From: Cytidiella melzeri
Taxonomy: Eukaryota > Basidiomycota > Agaricomycetes > Polyporales > Irpicaceae
DNA: 64,000 nucleotides
Assembly (NCBI GenBank): GCA_022592445.1
Contig: JABYQR010000081.1
Span: forward strand, 78,028-142,027
Direction of reading: 5' to 3'
The translations under genes were made by a program, and so were the position numbers. Of the stretch, positions 23,642 to 34,769 are shown piece by piece. The stretch's first letter is position 1. Every line of letters starts with the position of its first letter. The notes under the pieces are model-generated. The model ran no database searches. It saw only the letters and a list, made by a program, of their open reading frames with translations, and was not told where the DNA came from.

Positions 23642-26600
23642 ATGCCTCCTCATCGGTGTTTCCATTGTGGTGCCACAAAGCCTACCGCACAAGGACTCAA
23701 AGCGCACATACAGCTGAACAATGCCTGTCGGAGATCTCGGGACTCGGCCGCAAGAATTGGTACAACAGCTGTGCAAGCAGTGTCAAACAGAGCAAGCTCC
23801 GAGTCGCCATCAGCCGCTGCCCAGAATATTGCCATACACAGCTCAGACGACGCACCTGATGGTCATGAGCCGCATACACCGCCATCGCCACTCTTGGACT
23901 TGCCGCCATCCAAGCGAACACGAGTTGAGGCTGCACCGGATGCTAGCGAAGGACACGAGGCAGGCGGCATGCCAAAAAATCCATTTCTTGATGACCACTG
24001 GTATACGTCTGGTCAAGCAGGAGCTGCGACGGGTCGAGGACGAACTCTGTTTGAAGTGATGCACGAGGAGAGAGTACAAGAAGGGGTTGAAGCGGACGCA
24101 CCGTGGGTTCCCTTCGCCAGTGAGGAGGAGTGGGGCTTGGCCCAATGGATGATGCATAGCGGACTGAGTCAATCCGAAATTGACAGGTACCTAAAACTTG
24201 ATATTGTAAGTAAGAGCATTATTTAGAATCAGTGTTCGCTCTTACCGGCCTTTACAGATCCAAAACCGCTCGCCGCTGTCGTTCAAAGATAAGCGGGCAT
24301 TTTTTAAGAAGATTGACAGTCTTCCTCGTGGGCCTGGATGGCAGTGCGAGCTTTTTGAACTGCAGTGTGAGGAGAGAAGCGAAGGAGAGAGCGGTGTCGA
24401 GGTGTTTGAACTTTGGAAGCGAAATCCTGTAGAGTGTATCCGTGAGCTGATGTCAAATCCGACATTCAAAGACAACCTACGCTACGCACCAGAACAGCGA
24501 TACGAGGACGATAGGGGAGAGAGACCTGTCCTCGGCGAGATGTGGAGTGGTGCGTGGTGGGAGAGAGTACAGGTGAGTAAACGAGTGGAGACGCGGAAAA
24601 CCAAACTGATAATCACCTGCGCAGAAACTGCTCCCAAAAGGAGCTACACTTGTTCCTGTGATACTCGCGTCTGATAAGACGCAGCTGTCAAACTTCAGCG
24701 GCGATAAGTCAGCGTGGCCTGTTTATCTCACCATAGGTAACATCTCGAAGAGCTTACGCCGGTCCCCCTCATCCCATGCGACTGTTCTACTTGGGTACCT
24801 ACCTGTGGCGAAACTGGAGTCCGTCCCGAAGGCCAAGCGTGCTGTACTGGCCTATCAACTCTTCCACGATTGCATGCGCTCGCTCCTGGAGCCACTTGTC
24901 GAGGCGGGAAGGAAAGGAGTGGAGGTTGTCTGTGCTGATGGGTACGTCCGCAGAGCCCACCCTATCGTGGCCGCGTACGTGGCTGACCATCCGGAACAAT
25001 GTCTCGTGGCCTGCTGCCAGGAGAATCACTGCCCAAAATGTCTCGTGCAGCCCAACAAACGGGGTGTGCCTGTCGACTTGCCGGTGATGCGAGACCCTGA
25101 GAAGATGCTCGCAATGATATGCAGCGCGCTCGAGGGAAACAAGGGGCCAGGATTTGCGGAGGCTGGTTTGCGTTCCATCCATCCTTTCTGGGCGAACCTC
25201 CCTCACTGCGACATCTTCACCTGCCTGACACCGGATTTGCTCCATCAACTGCACAAGGGAGTTTTCAAAGACCATACCGTGAAATGGGCGACAGCATGCA
25301 TGGACGGCAAAGAGGATGAAGTCGACAGGCGGTTCCGCACCATGCCACTGCATCCGGATCTTCGCCACTTCAAGAAGGGCATCTCGCTGGTGTCCCAGTG
25401 GACTGGTAACGAATACAAGCAGATGGAAAAGGTATTCCTCGGCGTTGTTGCGGGAGCTGCTGATCCAGACGTCGTGAAAGCGGTGCGAGCCGTTCTCGAC
25501 TTCGTCTATTACGCTCATTACGAGGCGCACACCGAGGACTCACTTTCATGCCTACAGGACGCCTGGATCCGCTTTCATTCGCACAAGCACGTTTTTGTGC
25601 GTCTGGGAGTTCGTGACGACTTCAACATCCCGAAGCTTCATTCGATGAGCCACTACATCGACTCAATCCGACTTTTTGGATCGGCGGATGGCTATAACAC
25701 CGAAGGACCTGAGCGGCTTCACATCGACTTCGCGAAGCTTGGGTATCGCGCTAGCAACCGCAAGCAGTACATCCAGCAGATGACGACCTGGATGGAGCGC
25801 CAGGATGCGGTTCGAAGGTTCGACCAGTACCTTCAGTGGCTCAAGGCCGGCCACAACTCACAGCTGCCTTCACGCTCGGGAGACAACGACACTGAAGAGG
25901 CAGAGGACGCAGAGAAGGATGGCGAGGAGGTTGAGCAAGAGACAGCACCGGAGAGCCACGCGCGGGCAGACGTCGACTCAGAGGAGTACACTATCTCAAA
26001 ACGTCCGGCGTTCCCAAGCACGTCAGTCAAGACAATCACTGAAGAGTTTGGTGCACTGGACTTTATTCGTTGTTTGGAGGACTTCGTCACGAAGACAGTA
26101 GCGTCCTCATCAGCCAGCCGGCCCAGCCTACCAATACAGGCTGCCTCGAACGCGCACTCCTTCCTCCGTGTGGTCAACATGTACACAACATTTTCAGTCT
26201 ACAAACAGTTCAAGAAGCGGCTCCCGCGTATGAGCCAGGTGTCAAAAACACTTGCTATGGACTCGATTCGCGCAATACCTGCAAAGTCCGCGGGAGGTCT
26301 TCGACCGGCGACTCCATCCCAATTTTCGACCGTTCTTGCGCGTGAGGGAGTGGTCGACAGCACCCAAGACTCAGAGAGAGAAGACGGAATATCTAGCCAC
26401 CCTCTGGACGGTGAGTATCAGTTTTCATGGTGTTGCGCGACTCGGAGTCTGTACGCTAACTTGTAATACTAGGGATGACGGTCGGACAAGTTAGGCTTCT
26501 TTTTCGACTTCCGAGCAACATGGAGCACGTTAGCAAGCATCCGCTGGCATATATCGAGTGGTACACACCGTTCCACCGATACGACGATCTCACCGGTATG

Positions 26601-26852
26601 TTTTCTGTTGCGCCGTCACAGAGGCTTCATCGTCGTCGAGCATCCATCATTCCTATCACTTCTATTGTACGCACTTGCCATCTGATTCCTGCTTGGGGAC
26701 GAGTACATGTCGCGCGAACTGACTGGACTTCGGAGAATGTACTACAACGTTGTGACCGATTTTACGTGAATGCGTACCTACGACATTCAGACTTCGTGTT
26801 ATTTCGACAGCTAGTAGATAATTGGCGAAGATCTCGGTCAATAACAGTGTAA
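23642..26852 (+). CDS. Plavaka transposase
   Basis: Exons 23642-24205, 24258-24572, 24625-26410 and 26473-26852 give 1014 residues. The N-terminus has a C2HC-like finger (Cys6, Cys9, His22, Cys29). The core holds the family blocks ASDKTQLSNFSGDKSAWP, SSHATVLLGYLPVAKLE, YQLFHDCMRSLLEPL, ADHPEQCLVACCQENHCPKC and PDLLHQLHKGVFKDH. Later come PKLHSMSHYIDSIRLFG, YNTEGPERLH and the C-terminal PLAYIEWYTPF and CHLIPAWG blocks. The enzyme has a DDE-like RNase H fold in the published family descriptions. All four exons are open and the splice sites normal, so the gene looks potentially active. It is divergent from the DUF6532 gene. Confidence 0.9.
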
Positions 26853-26861
26853 ATATTTTCG

Positions 26862-26960
26862 GTCTGCATCTACGGGCTCTACTGATATCTACGGGATTCT
26901 ACTGGTATCTACGAGGACACCTGCGCACTACCTAGAGTTAGGGTTATTAGGTAGAAAACC
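26862..26960 (-). repeat. CTAC (inverted GTAG) subterminal repeats, right end
   Basis: Six CTAC motifs in 100 bases, as TCTACGGG or TCTACTGG, mirror the GTAG motifs at 20836-21031. They support a transposon end just beyond 26960. Confidence 0.5.
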
Positions 26961-26984
26961 CCTTTTTCCTGATGTATATCGTGG

Positions 26985-27190
26985 AAAGAGATGCAGACCT
27001 AAAGCAGCTCTATGACACATGCAGCAAACAAAGTCGAAGCAATTCTGGTATATGGACGACGACCACGACGACGCGAAGATAACTCAGGCCGGCGCCGCGG
27101 CTATAAACTCGCAGCGATGCTAGTAAGTACCACGGTAAGATGTGTACACTGATCATCTGTTCGGCGTATTGAAGTTCTTCGCTCTATCAC
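26985..27190 (+). repeat. dispersed repeat part B, copy 1
   Basis: It aligns with about 30955-31135; the strongest block is ATGCTAGTA..TACCA.GGTAAG.TGTGTACACTGATCATCTGT.(C/T)GGCGTAT, written here with gaps. It completes part A at 20447-20765 across the Plavaka insertion. Confidence 0.65.
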
Positions 27191-28672
27191 AGCATCTAGT
27201 ACAGCCTGGGGTTCTGAATCTTTCACGCAGCAATACTCGGCACTCACAAAATCCGTGCACGATGATCGGACCGTGCTACCAAATGCCTTCCGCACGTTTC
27301 AAACAGTGAGATCACCTTTCAAAGTCATCAACACTGCGGGCAAAGGCCGATTTCACATGACGTGAAATGATTGTGAGAGTTATTTGATATGTTAAAAATC
27401 CCGTGAATATATAGTTATGTTTGGGGGGTTAGATTAATATACAATCAAAGACATTTTTGTGATTTTTCTACAAATTTTCAAGCCTATCTACTGGCAGCCT
27501 TTCCGCGCTCCGAAAATCTGTGTGAATATTGATTTTTCGGGCAGATTTCCGACCGACCTAAAATTGTAAAAACAATTAGATTTCCCACGTGTGTCGGGTG
27601 ATGGCAAACATAACGTGGCAAACAACTTTCACGAACTTTTCGGTAGCACGTGCATGCAACGAGGTAGGCCGCCGGAAATTCTACCCGCCCTTTCCTTTTC
27701 TTGATTTTTTCATGCCCTTTTCCCACGCCCCGCCGAATCCGTGGAAGGCATCTTTTCCACTTGGTTTTCTGAGCCTTGAAAGGTAACTTTCCTTTCATTT
27801 TTCTTTTTGATTTAACTACCACTTAAACAACAGAAATTCCTGCGCCGGAAAAGCCACAGAATTTGTATAGCATTATTTTGTATTCTCAAACATTAAGAAA
27901 CAATTCCGAGCCCAAAATTGCCTATGGATTATCTGCTGATAGTTAACATTTAAATGGGTAATCATGCAAATTTCAAGGCGTGTGAAATCGGCGTTTGCCC
28001 CTAGTGCAATGTTCTAAAATGAAGTGCAGGCTTATCACCTGTTCACCTCGAGCTACAACGTCTTCAAGCTCAAGCCAGCGTGCAGCGCAGCAGCATCAAG
28101 GCAACGACCATATGCATAATCATTCCACATGAGAAGGTAAGATTGCAGGAGTCACACTGAAGTGTCCGGTAGAAATCGTGATGCATGTGTGGGATTTTTA
28201 TTCTATCTGGCAGGGAAGATGCGTGTGTTCTGAATCCGTGGCAGTGCGTGTACAATTTACTGCTTGACGTACGCTTGTTTTGGATATTACTGAACCACTG
28301 TCTAACACACTCAAGGTTTCAACTGACACAACGTAGTCGCGCGTTTGTCGCAAATTGGCAGTCGCTAAGCCCAGAGGCATCTAACACAGCACGCATGGGT
28401 GCACCGAGCTTGTTGGTACCTCTGTCAGATTGAGACGCGGAACGGACGTCCTATCTTGGCTTGCGTCGACATATACATCACTCCGACAATCACTGGGACA
28501 GTTGAATCATCATGTAGGTCACACGTTAGTTAAGTTACGGCGTGCTCACAGCTCGCAAGTGGCCAGGTGTGCTTCACTGTTCATGTTAGGGTTCAAGACG
28601 CGATAAACAAAGCACTACAGATAGTGTACATATGCGAGCTCGTGTAGCATTCTTATCCTCTGCTCGTGGAAT
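27191..28672. other. AT-rich intergenic DNA, no gene recognised
   Basis: Markedly AT-rich around 27370-28010 with no conserved frame. ORFs at 27484-27822, 28070-28255 and 28185-28433 have no recognisable product. The end next to 28673 should hold the promoter of the 7-TM gene. Confidence 0.4.
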
Positions 28673-30499
28673 ATGACTACTCCTTCACATTCGAACCTAG
28701 ACGCTAGCGGGAATGGCGACCCGGATGCGATCCTGCTACAGTCTCTCGGGACGGACATTCTGACATCATTCATCCCCGTTGTTGTCGAAACGTGGCTGGT
28801 CGGTGGGTACACTGACTATGGTCAATGATTGAGAGCTAAATACGCTTGTCTTTGAACAGCAGTATACACGATACTCGTTTTCAAGACCAGTCAAATACTG
28901 ACGTACGCAAATCCAACTCCCTTTCCCTCCTCCTTGCACTCGTCTTAATACATGTCCCAGGTCGAAATCATCCTCGCACCGCCGCGGTATCCTTGCGATT
29001 GTTCTTGTTATGTACGCGATGGATGTCGTCCTGTGGATCATAGACGTTCGGAACGTCGTTGTCAAGCTTGACCTCACCCTCATTCGTGGGGGAAGTAAGA
29101 GCTTGAATGATCGATACACAAATGCGAACAGCGAGATACTGAGGCTTTCCATCGTCGAGGACGCGCTCTACTCTTATCTGGTAAGTACTTTCTCCCGTCA
29201 TGTAGCAAGGTCACACAAGAAATCAACCCCCCCCCCCCTGCGCGAACCGTGGTTTTCGTGCAGGTGGTACTAGGAGACTTCATCATCGTTTCTCGCGTGT
29301 TTGTATTCTGGTCGGACGGTTTGCGCGAACGGCTCGTGCTCGTTGTGCCGTGTATGGTCTACGCCGGGTCAATTGGTACGCCTGGACGTTCTGTTCTGGT
29401 AGTATTTTTCTGCACACTGATGCTCATTCACCAAAAATCCCAACAACCTGTACAAATACCTGGTGGTTTGCCCGCCCACTTTGGTGTACTCAACCCGTCC
29501 TCTCAATCCTTGTCACCTTTTGTGCCGCTCAGTCCGGGGCCGAAATCTCCCTGGGAGCGTTCACTCATCCAGCGTTTTGTTCCGACATTCAGACGACCTC
29601 GTATTGGACGCAGCTGGCTACCGCTGCGGTAGCCACAGGTTTGATTGGCATTAAGGGCTGGTGAGTTTTGACACAATGCCTCCACGACGAGAAAAACTGA
29701 ACGCTGACGTGACGGGCCATTCGTGATATACTACAATACTTCCGGGCGACATCGCAATATAGTCAGAAATTACCTTGGGACCGAGTCTGGTCAGTCACCG
29801 GTCAAGAAGATCTTCATCATTCTCGTAGACACTGGGGTGATATACGTATTGTACTTTGTAAGTCATCTCACACAAACTGTTGAAGCTTCCAATCGACGCT
29901 CAAATAATCTATTTGTCAACGACATAGGTGATTGAGGTCTTCTTCGGCTTCAACAGCATCAACAGCGCCATCTCTGCACACCATAACCTCGAGTTTGCGC
30001 TGCTAATATACCAATATACAACCAGCTCCATCGTCGTACGTCTGTTCTCCGGTTTTATCGACCAGGCTGGTATCAAGTTCACTGGCCCACTGACTTTCTG
30101 TTGTGATCTTCACAGGGCATATATCCAACCATCGTCGTCATCCTCGTACACACCCACAGCTCTCTCCTCGATTCACCCACAATCATCACCGCAGCGTCGT
30201 CCGTACAGTTCACCGCCGCACCTGGCGCTAGGACCTGGAGATCTGGTTCGGAGAAGCATGCTAACGATATGGGTGATTCGGACGCAACTGCTAGTGGAGT
30301 AGTAAGCACCAGCGGCGACGGTCAGCCGCTGTCCGACGCTACGAGGGAAGGCAGAGAGAAGGAGATTCCGTTCATTCTTCGATCTGACTTGAAAGGATCT
30401 GAGCGCACAATTATCGAATACATAAACAACTCTGAGGGGGGAGAAGCTCTGGCATCAGAGGAAGGAGGGAGAACGGTAGATGGGCCTTACGCTGTTTAG
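28673..30499 (+). CDS. predicted 7-TM mushroom membrane protein (two splice sites doubtful)
   Basis: A spliced gene of a large, uncharacterised Agaricomycete multi-pass family. Clear exons are 28673-28802, 28860-28902, 28961-29180, 29264-29375, an exon within about 29500-29660, one around 29725-29857, 29928-30035 and 30116-30499. Hydrophobic spans include GILAIVLVMYAMDVVLWI, the VVLGDFIIVSRVFVFW segment, the segment before GLIGIKGW, FIILVDTGVIYVLYF and GIYPTIVVILV. The motif TTSYWTQLATAAVATGLIG is typical of the family. The C-terminal tail is hydrophilic. Two introns lack an AG in the place the frame demands: the one after 29375 (only AG sites at about 29402 and 29532, neither in frame) and the one after 29659 (no AG before YYNTSGRH). 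The gene may therefore be decaying or use unusual splicing. Which Met is used is uncertain. Confidence 0.65.
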
Positions 30500-30547
30500 T
30501 ACGTCAGGTTGACTTACTATGACTATGCATTGGTGAACGTGTGGCCA

Positions 30548-30900
30548 ACCGTGGCAAAGTTACAGGTCACACGCGGTTTTGTGCCACTGTAAGAAAGCAT
30601 TCTACTCCTGAAGAACTTCAAGCAGTCGCTATCGAGAAGTTTGAAGATGCACCGTGACGGTCTAACAAGTGCATTTCGTAAGATAAGTGATCTTCTGCGC
30701 TGTGATTCAGTGTGGTTGTTGAACTCACCAAGCCCAGCCAAACAACCCCAATTGCGGTACTAAACACTGAGGCCATTCATTGACACGACACAGGAAAGTA
30801 CAGTAGGGACTGCTCTCACTCTGACGTACTAGAACCGGCCTGAAACTCCCTCAGGCTTTCAGTGCAGTGGCAATTTGTGGGACTCCTTTGCGGTTGAGAC
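30548..30900 (+). repeat. dispersed repeat part A, copy 2
   Basis: Aligns with 20447-20765 in the same orientation. Here it runs on to part B without interruption, so it shows the unoccupied state of the Plavaka landing site. It begins about 50 bases after the 7-TM gene stop. Confidence 0.7.
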
Positions 30901-30954
30901 TTGCATCAATGGCTGATATGCTCGAATTTGGCCTTTGAACATTATACTCGTAGC

Positions 30955-31135
30955 GTGGCAGGAGATGCAGTCATGAGATAACTCGATGACAAACACAAGG
31001 GGAGAACCTGAAGCAAATGGCAACGGCAACGCAATGTAATTTCAGGCCAGCTCCTACACCCTCGGGGATGCTAGTACATACCAGGGTAAGCTGTGTACAC
31101 TGATCATCTGTTTGGCGTATCGAATCATACACTGC
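30955..31135 (+). repeat. dispersed repeat part B, copy 2
   Basis: Aligns with about 26985-27190. No protein-coding capacity was confirmed; the antisense frames at both copies share a short stretch (TDDQCT.LT) that may be chance or part of an old exon. Downstream, up to 31287, there is only unassigned DNA. Confidence 0.6.
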
Positions 31136-31296
31136 AGAGCCAATAGCCCATGAATTTCGCCGGTCAAACGTGTTAGGGAAGTGGATTCGCACGATAAGGA
31201 GTTGAATGTCGGCGAAAGTTGATATCGATGCGAATATCGCGGGGCGGGCGTTCAAATGACCTCGTTCGACTCGGAGCGTGAAATTTGCGCGACAAG

Positions 31297-31876
31297 CAGA
31301 CTCCTACCCAGTCGCCGTCGGTCGAGAGAGCAGAGATACGCTGGGTCTCGAGGGGTGTTTGGTTGTGTTTAGTGTAATACTGTATATAGAAATTGATCAA
31401 TCCAACACGTGTTATTCCCAACCTTATTTCTGCTTCCCTCCCTCCGACGACTGGCACTTAACAACATTCACCCGTCCTGAAAAAACCGTCAGAAAGTAGC
31501 AGTTGCAGCGGGCACTCGCAGCCGCAGGCCAACATGGGGCTGGGGGTCTATGTCTCCCTTTCTGGTTCTGCCAAGTATAGGTTGTGACACTTGGGCGGTG
31601 CCTGAACACCACTGCCTCGCTGTCCGGTCCACACCACTCATCCGAGGACTGTATAAAACAACCCACAATCGGGACGGGCGCTGGCAGCCGTTTCATGGTT
31701 TCCGAATATGGTCTCACATGTAACTACGTTACGCAAGGACCTTTATAAACTCAGATTAAAAAAAAAAAAAAAAAGACTGGCACTTAACAAGTGTAAACAA
31801 TGATTGGCGCCGCGGCCGGCGCACGCGGACTTTCAAGTTAACTCAAAAAATAACTCACATTTCTGATTATTGTGAC
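31297..31876 (+). repeat. left terminal inverted repeat, split by a retroposon
   Basis: Matches the reverse complement of 37397-37650 from the outer CAGACTCC to the inner ATTATTGTGAC. The similarity is broken by the 310-bp insertion plus its duplication at 31465-31790. Confidence 0.85.
31465..31774 (+). mobile_element. SINE-like retroposon with poly-A tail
   Basis: A 310-bp segment ending in A17 (31758-31774) is flanked by a perfect 16-bp direct repeat GACTGGCACTTAACAA (31449-31464 and 31775-31790). The right-hand terminal repeat of the host element lacks it, giving the empty site. Poly-A plus a long target duplication indicates LINE-type retroposition. No clear pair of A and B boxes was identified, so it could be a SINE or a retrocopied transcript. 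Confidence 0.82.
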
Positions 31877-31908
31877 TTAGACCCATTCACTAATAACCAA
31901 CCAAAACA

Positions 31909-34759
31909 ATGGAACAACGGCCCGAATCCTCTGGCTTTACTCTACCTACGACTAGTAATACATTGCAGCAAATACCAACTATCAAAGAAATTCATTCAGC
32001 ATGCCAGGCCGTTTTTGGACTGAGAGCTTGCCAGCTGCAGTGTCTGTTTGCACAGGGTTTGCTTGGCCGGAAAGACGTACTCTTCGAGGTTGGCACTGGG
32101 GTCGGAAAGACTCTGGCATTTTGGCTGCCTCTGCTATTTCGCCCAATGGTGTTCAGATGGTCGTGGCTGCTCTGAATGTTCTCGGCGAGCAGAATGTTAC
32201 CCAGCTGGCTAAGGCTGGAATCAAAGCTGTCACGGTCAACAGTGAAACCGCAACAGCTGCGAATTTCCAGGTGAGTCATTCAATGTCTCATATTACTCTG
32301 GCTTGTATCTGATAGATTTTACGAGGCTATTGAGAATGGGATATATCGGGTGGTGATAGTCAGCCCCGAGCAGCTGATGAAGCGTGGCGGAGGTTTTGAA
32401 AGGCTATTGAAGAAGCCGGAGTTCGTCGGACGCATCATTGGCGTTGTTTTTGATGAGGCACATTGCACTAGCACATGGGGTGCTTTTTGACCAGAATACA
32501 AAGCTCTTGAGCAGCTACGGCATGTGGTACTGAGAGATATACCTATCGCTGCTGCGTCTGCCATGCTACCTCACGCCGTGAAGGAGGATGTCATGAAAAT
32601 ATTGCATTTCCATTCTGACAGATTGGTCCGAATATCTCGACCCACAGACTGGCCAAATGTGCACTTGGCTGTGCGAAAAATTCAATACCCACTCTCCAGC
32701 TACCTCGATCTTGTGTTTGTCCTCCCCTCGGATCCACACAATACTCGCTCTAAATTCATCATTTTTTCGATAGTGTGGCAGAGGCAGTTGGTGCGGAAAA
32801 AATACTACGGAGCTGCCTTCCAGCAGAACATGTTGACAAGGTTTTGTGGTTTCACTCGGAGATGTCAGAGACATTCAAGAGGGATGCAGTCAAGAGGTTG
32901 AAGAGGGGAGAGTTATGGGGCATATGCGTGACAAACGCGTTTGGCATGGTTAGTGTCCCAATCATGGATGCATCATTGTATTCTCAAGCTCATTCTGTTC
33001 TAGGGGGTGGATATACCGGATATTTGTCTCGTAGTACAATGGAGAGCTAAATGCAGCATGTGTGCGCTGTGGCAACAATTCGGGTGCGGGACACAAGGTC
33101 CAGGTACAGAGGCCGTGGCAGTGTTCTACGTGGAGGCAAAATATTTTGATGAGGAGAGACGGAAGTCAGAGGCAAGAAGGCAAGCAAGACGGGCAAAGAA
33201 AAAAAAACGTGAGAAGGTGAAAGTACTTACATCAAATCCAGCGGTCAATAACATGTCACCACAGCCTCTCTTTCCTGTGGCGGCAGCTCTTCGAGGTGAC
33301 ACTGAGGAAAATCAGGCAGTGGAGGATGATCAGCTGCAGGAAGTGACTGACAATGGGGATGACAGCCCAAGCGTGACAGTTACAGTCCACGCTGAGACGT
33401 CAAAAATTGCCGTTGATGAGGATCTCCGCGCTCGCTACAGCCAGGTCAAGCTAAGCACACCAGGTCACAGTGGTAGGAAGAGGCCCGGTACTCACCTGGA
33501 GCTTGAGAACGCCACGGACAACCTGATCAACGCCAACACACGCAAGGATGTGAATTGCCGAAGAAAACCTATAACAATATACTTTAGCGGTGGTAAAGGT
33601 GGTAAGTAATTCTTACCTGATGGTGTGTTATCCACAAGCTGAGCAGATGTCAGTCTCAAACCATCTGCTCTGCGACACAACGAGGGAACACGGTTGTTTG
33701 CGCTGTGCTATCAAGATGCCAAGACTCTGCTGCCATTTGCACGGTGCCAAAGCGCTGATCGACGCTCTGCATCCTCCCACTACTGTCGAGCGATTACCTG
33801 GCAACTCAAAACGGTCTCAACTCAAGACATACACAACGGCGCCGGCCAATATGGAGTTGAAGGAGTTGCTACACCAGTGGAGAACTGCCAAGACTATAGA
33901 GAAGTACGGGCGGGGCAGTCTGGCTGACTTTGGCCCTGGGGTTGTCATCCCCGACGCTATGCTCACGCGAATCGTCAATTGCACTCACCACGGCAAGATT
34001 GAGAGTACGGAAGACCTCGTGCGTGAGACAAAGTGGGCAGGAGGGGAGGTCTACGGTGATGAGCTTTTGCATTTAATCCAGCAAGTACACCCACCTGCTC
34101 GACCCCCTGCTTTCACCACGGTTGAGCTCCGGGATTCTCGCCCCTCCAACTCGACACCTGAGGTCATGGCATTGGCTCCAACGGCTCAATGCAAGTGCGG
34201 TGCTTGTAGGCAGCCTGGACATACCCGTAAGTTGCTATAGACATTGAACACTGACAACTACTAATATCTTGCCGCAGAACGAAGCAAGAAATGTCCCATG
34301 TGGAATACCACTACGCAGGCCAAAGCCGCAACTTTGGAAGAAAACATACCTCCTTCCCTCATGTCGTCCTGTATCAATGTCCCTCTTCGCTCGCCTGCTG
34401 AACTCGTTGTTTCAAGTAGCTCTACCGTGACCAACATTGCTCGTGACAATGCTGCGTCTGCTTCTGCTCACACCGCCAACAACCCCCTCAACTCTCTACT
34501 GGCCTCCTTAACGGTGACTCGTCCTCAATGTGTGCTGACAGCTTCCGACTCCATACATACAGGTATGTCTCAGCTGTCAACATCTAGTTATTGCGTGTCG
34601 CTCAACTACACTAGACTTGCTCACGTCCTCTATCTCATCACACCCCTATCTCCAATCTTGACGGTCACATCCGCTAGTGTGACCTCAGCATCTTCTTTGA
34701 TGGTGGTCTCATCGGCATCCATGGCTTCGGGTCCTTCAGAAGCAAGAAGCGTGAACTGA
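31909..34759 (+). pseudogene. RecQ-like helicase of the inverted-repeat element, inactivated
   Basis: The start codon lies 33 bases inside the left inverted repeat. Walker A reads GTGVGKT (about 32090-32111) and motif II is FDEAH (about 32449-32463), followed by the second helicase domain (WFHSEM and the FGMGVDIPD block, split by an intron near 32948-33004). A C-terminal extension has Cys/His clusters (LLCDTTREHGCLRC, RLCCHLHGA, and CKCGACRQPGHT with KKCP), suggesting zinc binding. Lesions: a one-base loss near 32144, an in-frame TGA at 32488-32490 inside the conserved GAF.PEYKAL region, another frame slip in a T-run near 32766, and loss of the arginines expected in helicase motif VI (33070-33099). 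RecQ-like helicases unwind DNA 3' to 5'. A role in moving this element is inferred. Confidence 0.82.
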
Positions 34760-34769
34760 CCTTCATCCA

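Larger units (their letters stand above)
20770..26980. mobile_element. Plavaka-type DNA transposon carrying transposase plus a DUF6532 gene (ends approximate)
   Basis: The limits are inferred by comparison with the empty repeat copy at 30548-31135: similarity to part A stops at about 20765 and similarity to part B resumes at about 26985. Inside are two divergent genes and, just inside each limit, GTAG-rich repeats facing in opposite directions. Exact terminal inverted repeats and a target duplication could not be fixed by eye. Plavaka elements are known cut-and-paste transposons of basidiomycetes, in the group described with KDZ elements. Confidence 0.65.

Noticed and set aside
24799..25530. 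243-residue minus ORF
   Set aside because: Antisense shadow of the Plavaka transposase.
27484..27822. 112-residue lysine-rich minus ORF
   Set aside because: AT-rich low-complexity DNA with no recognisable family or supporting signals.
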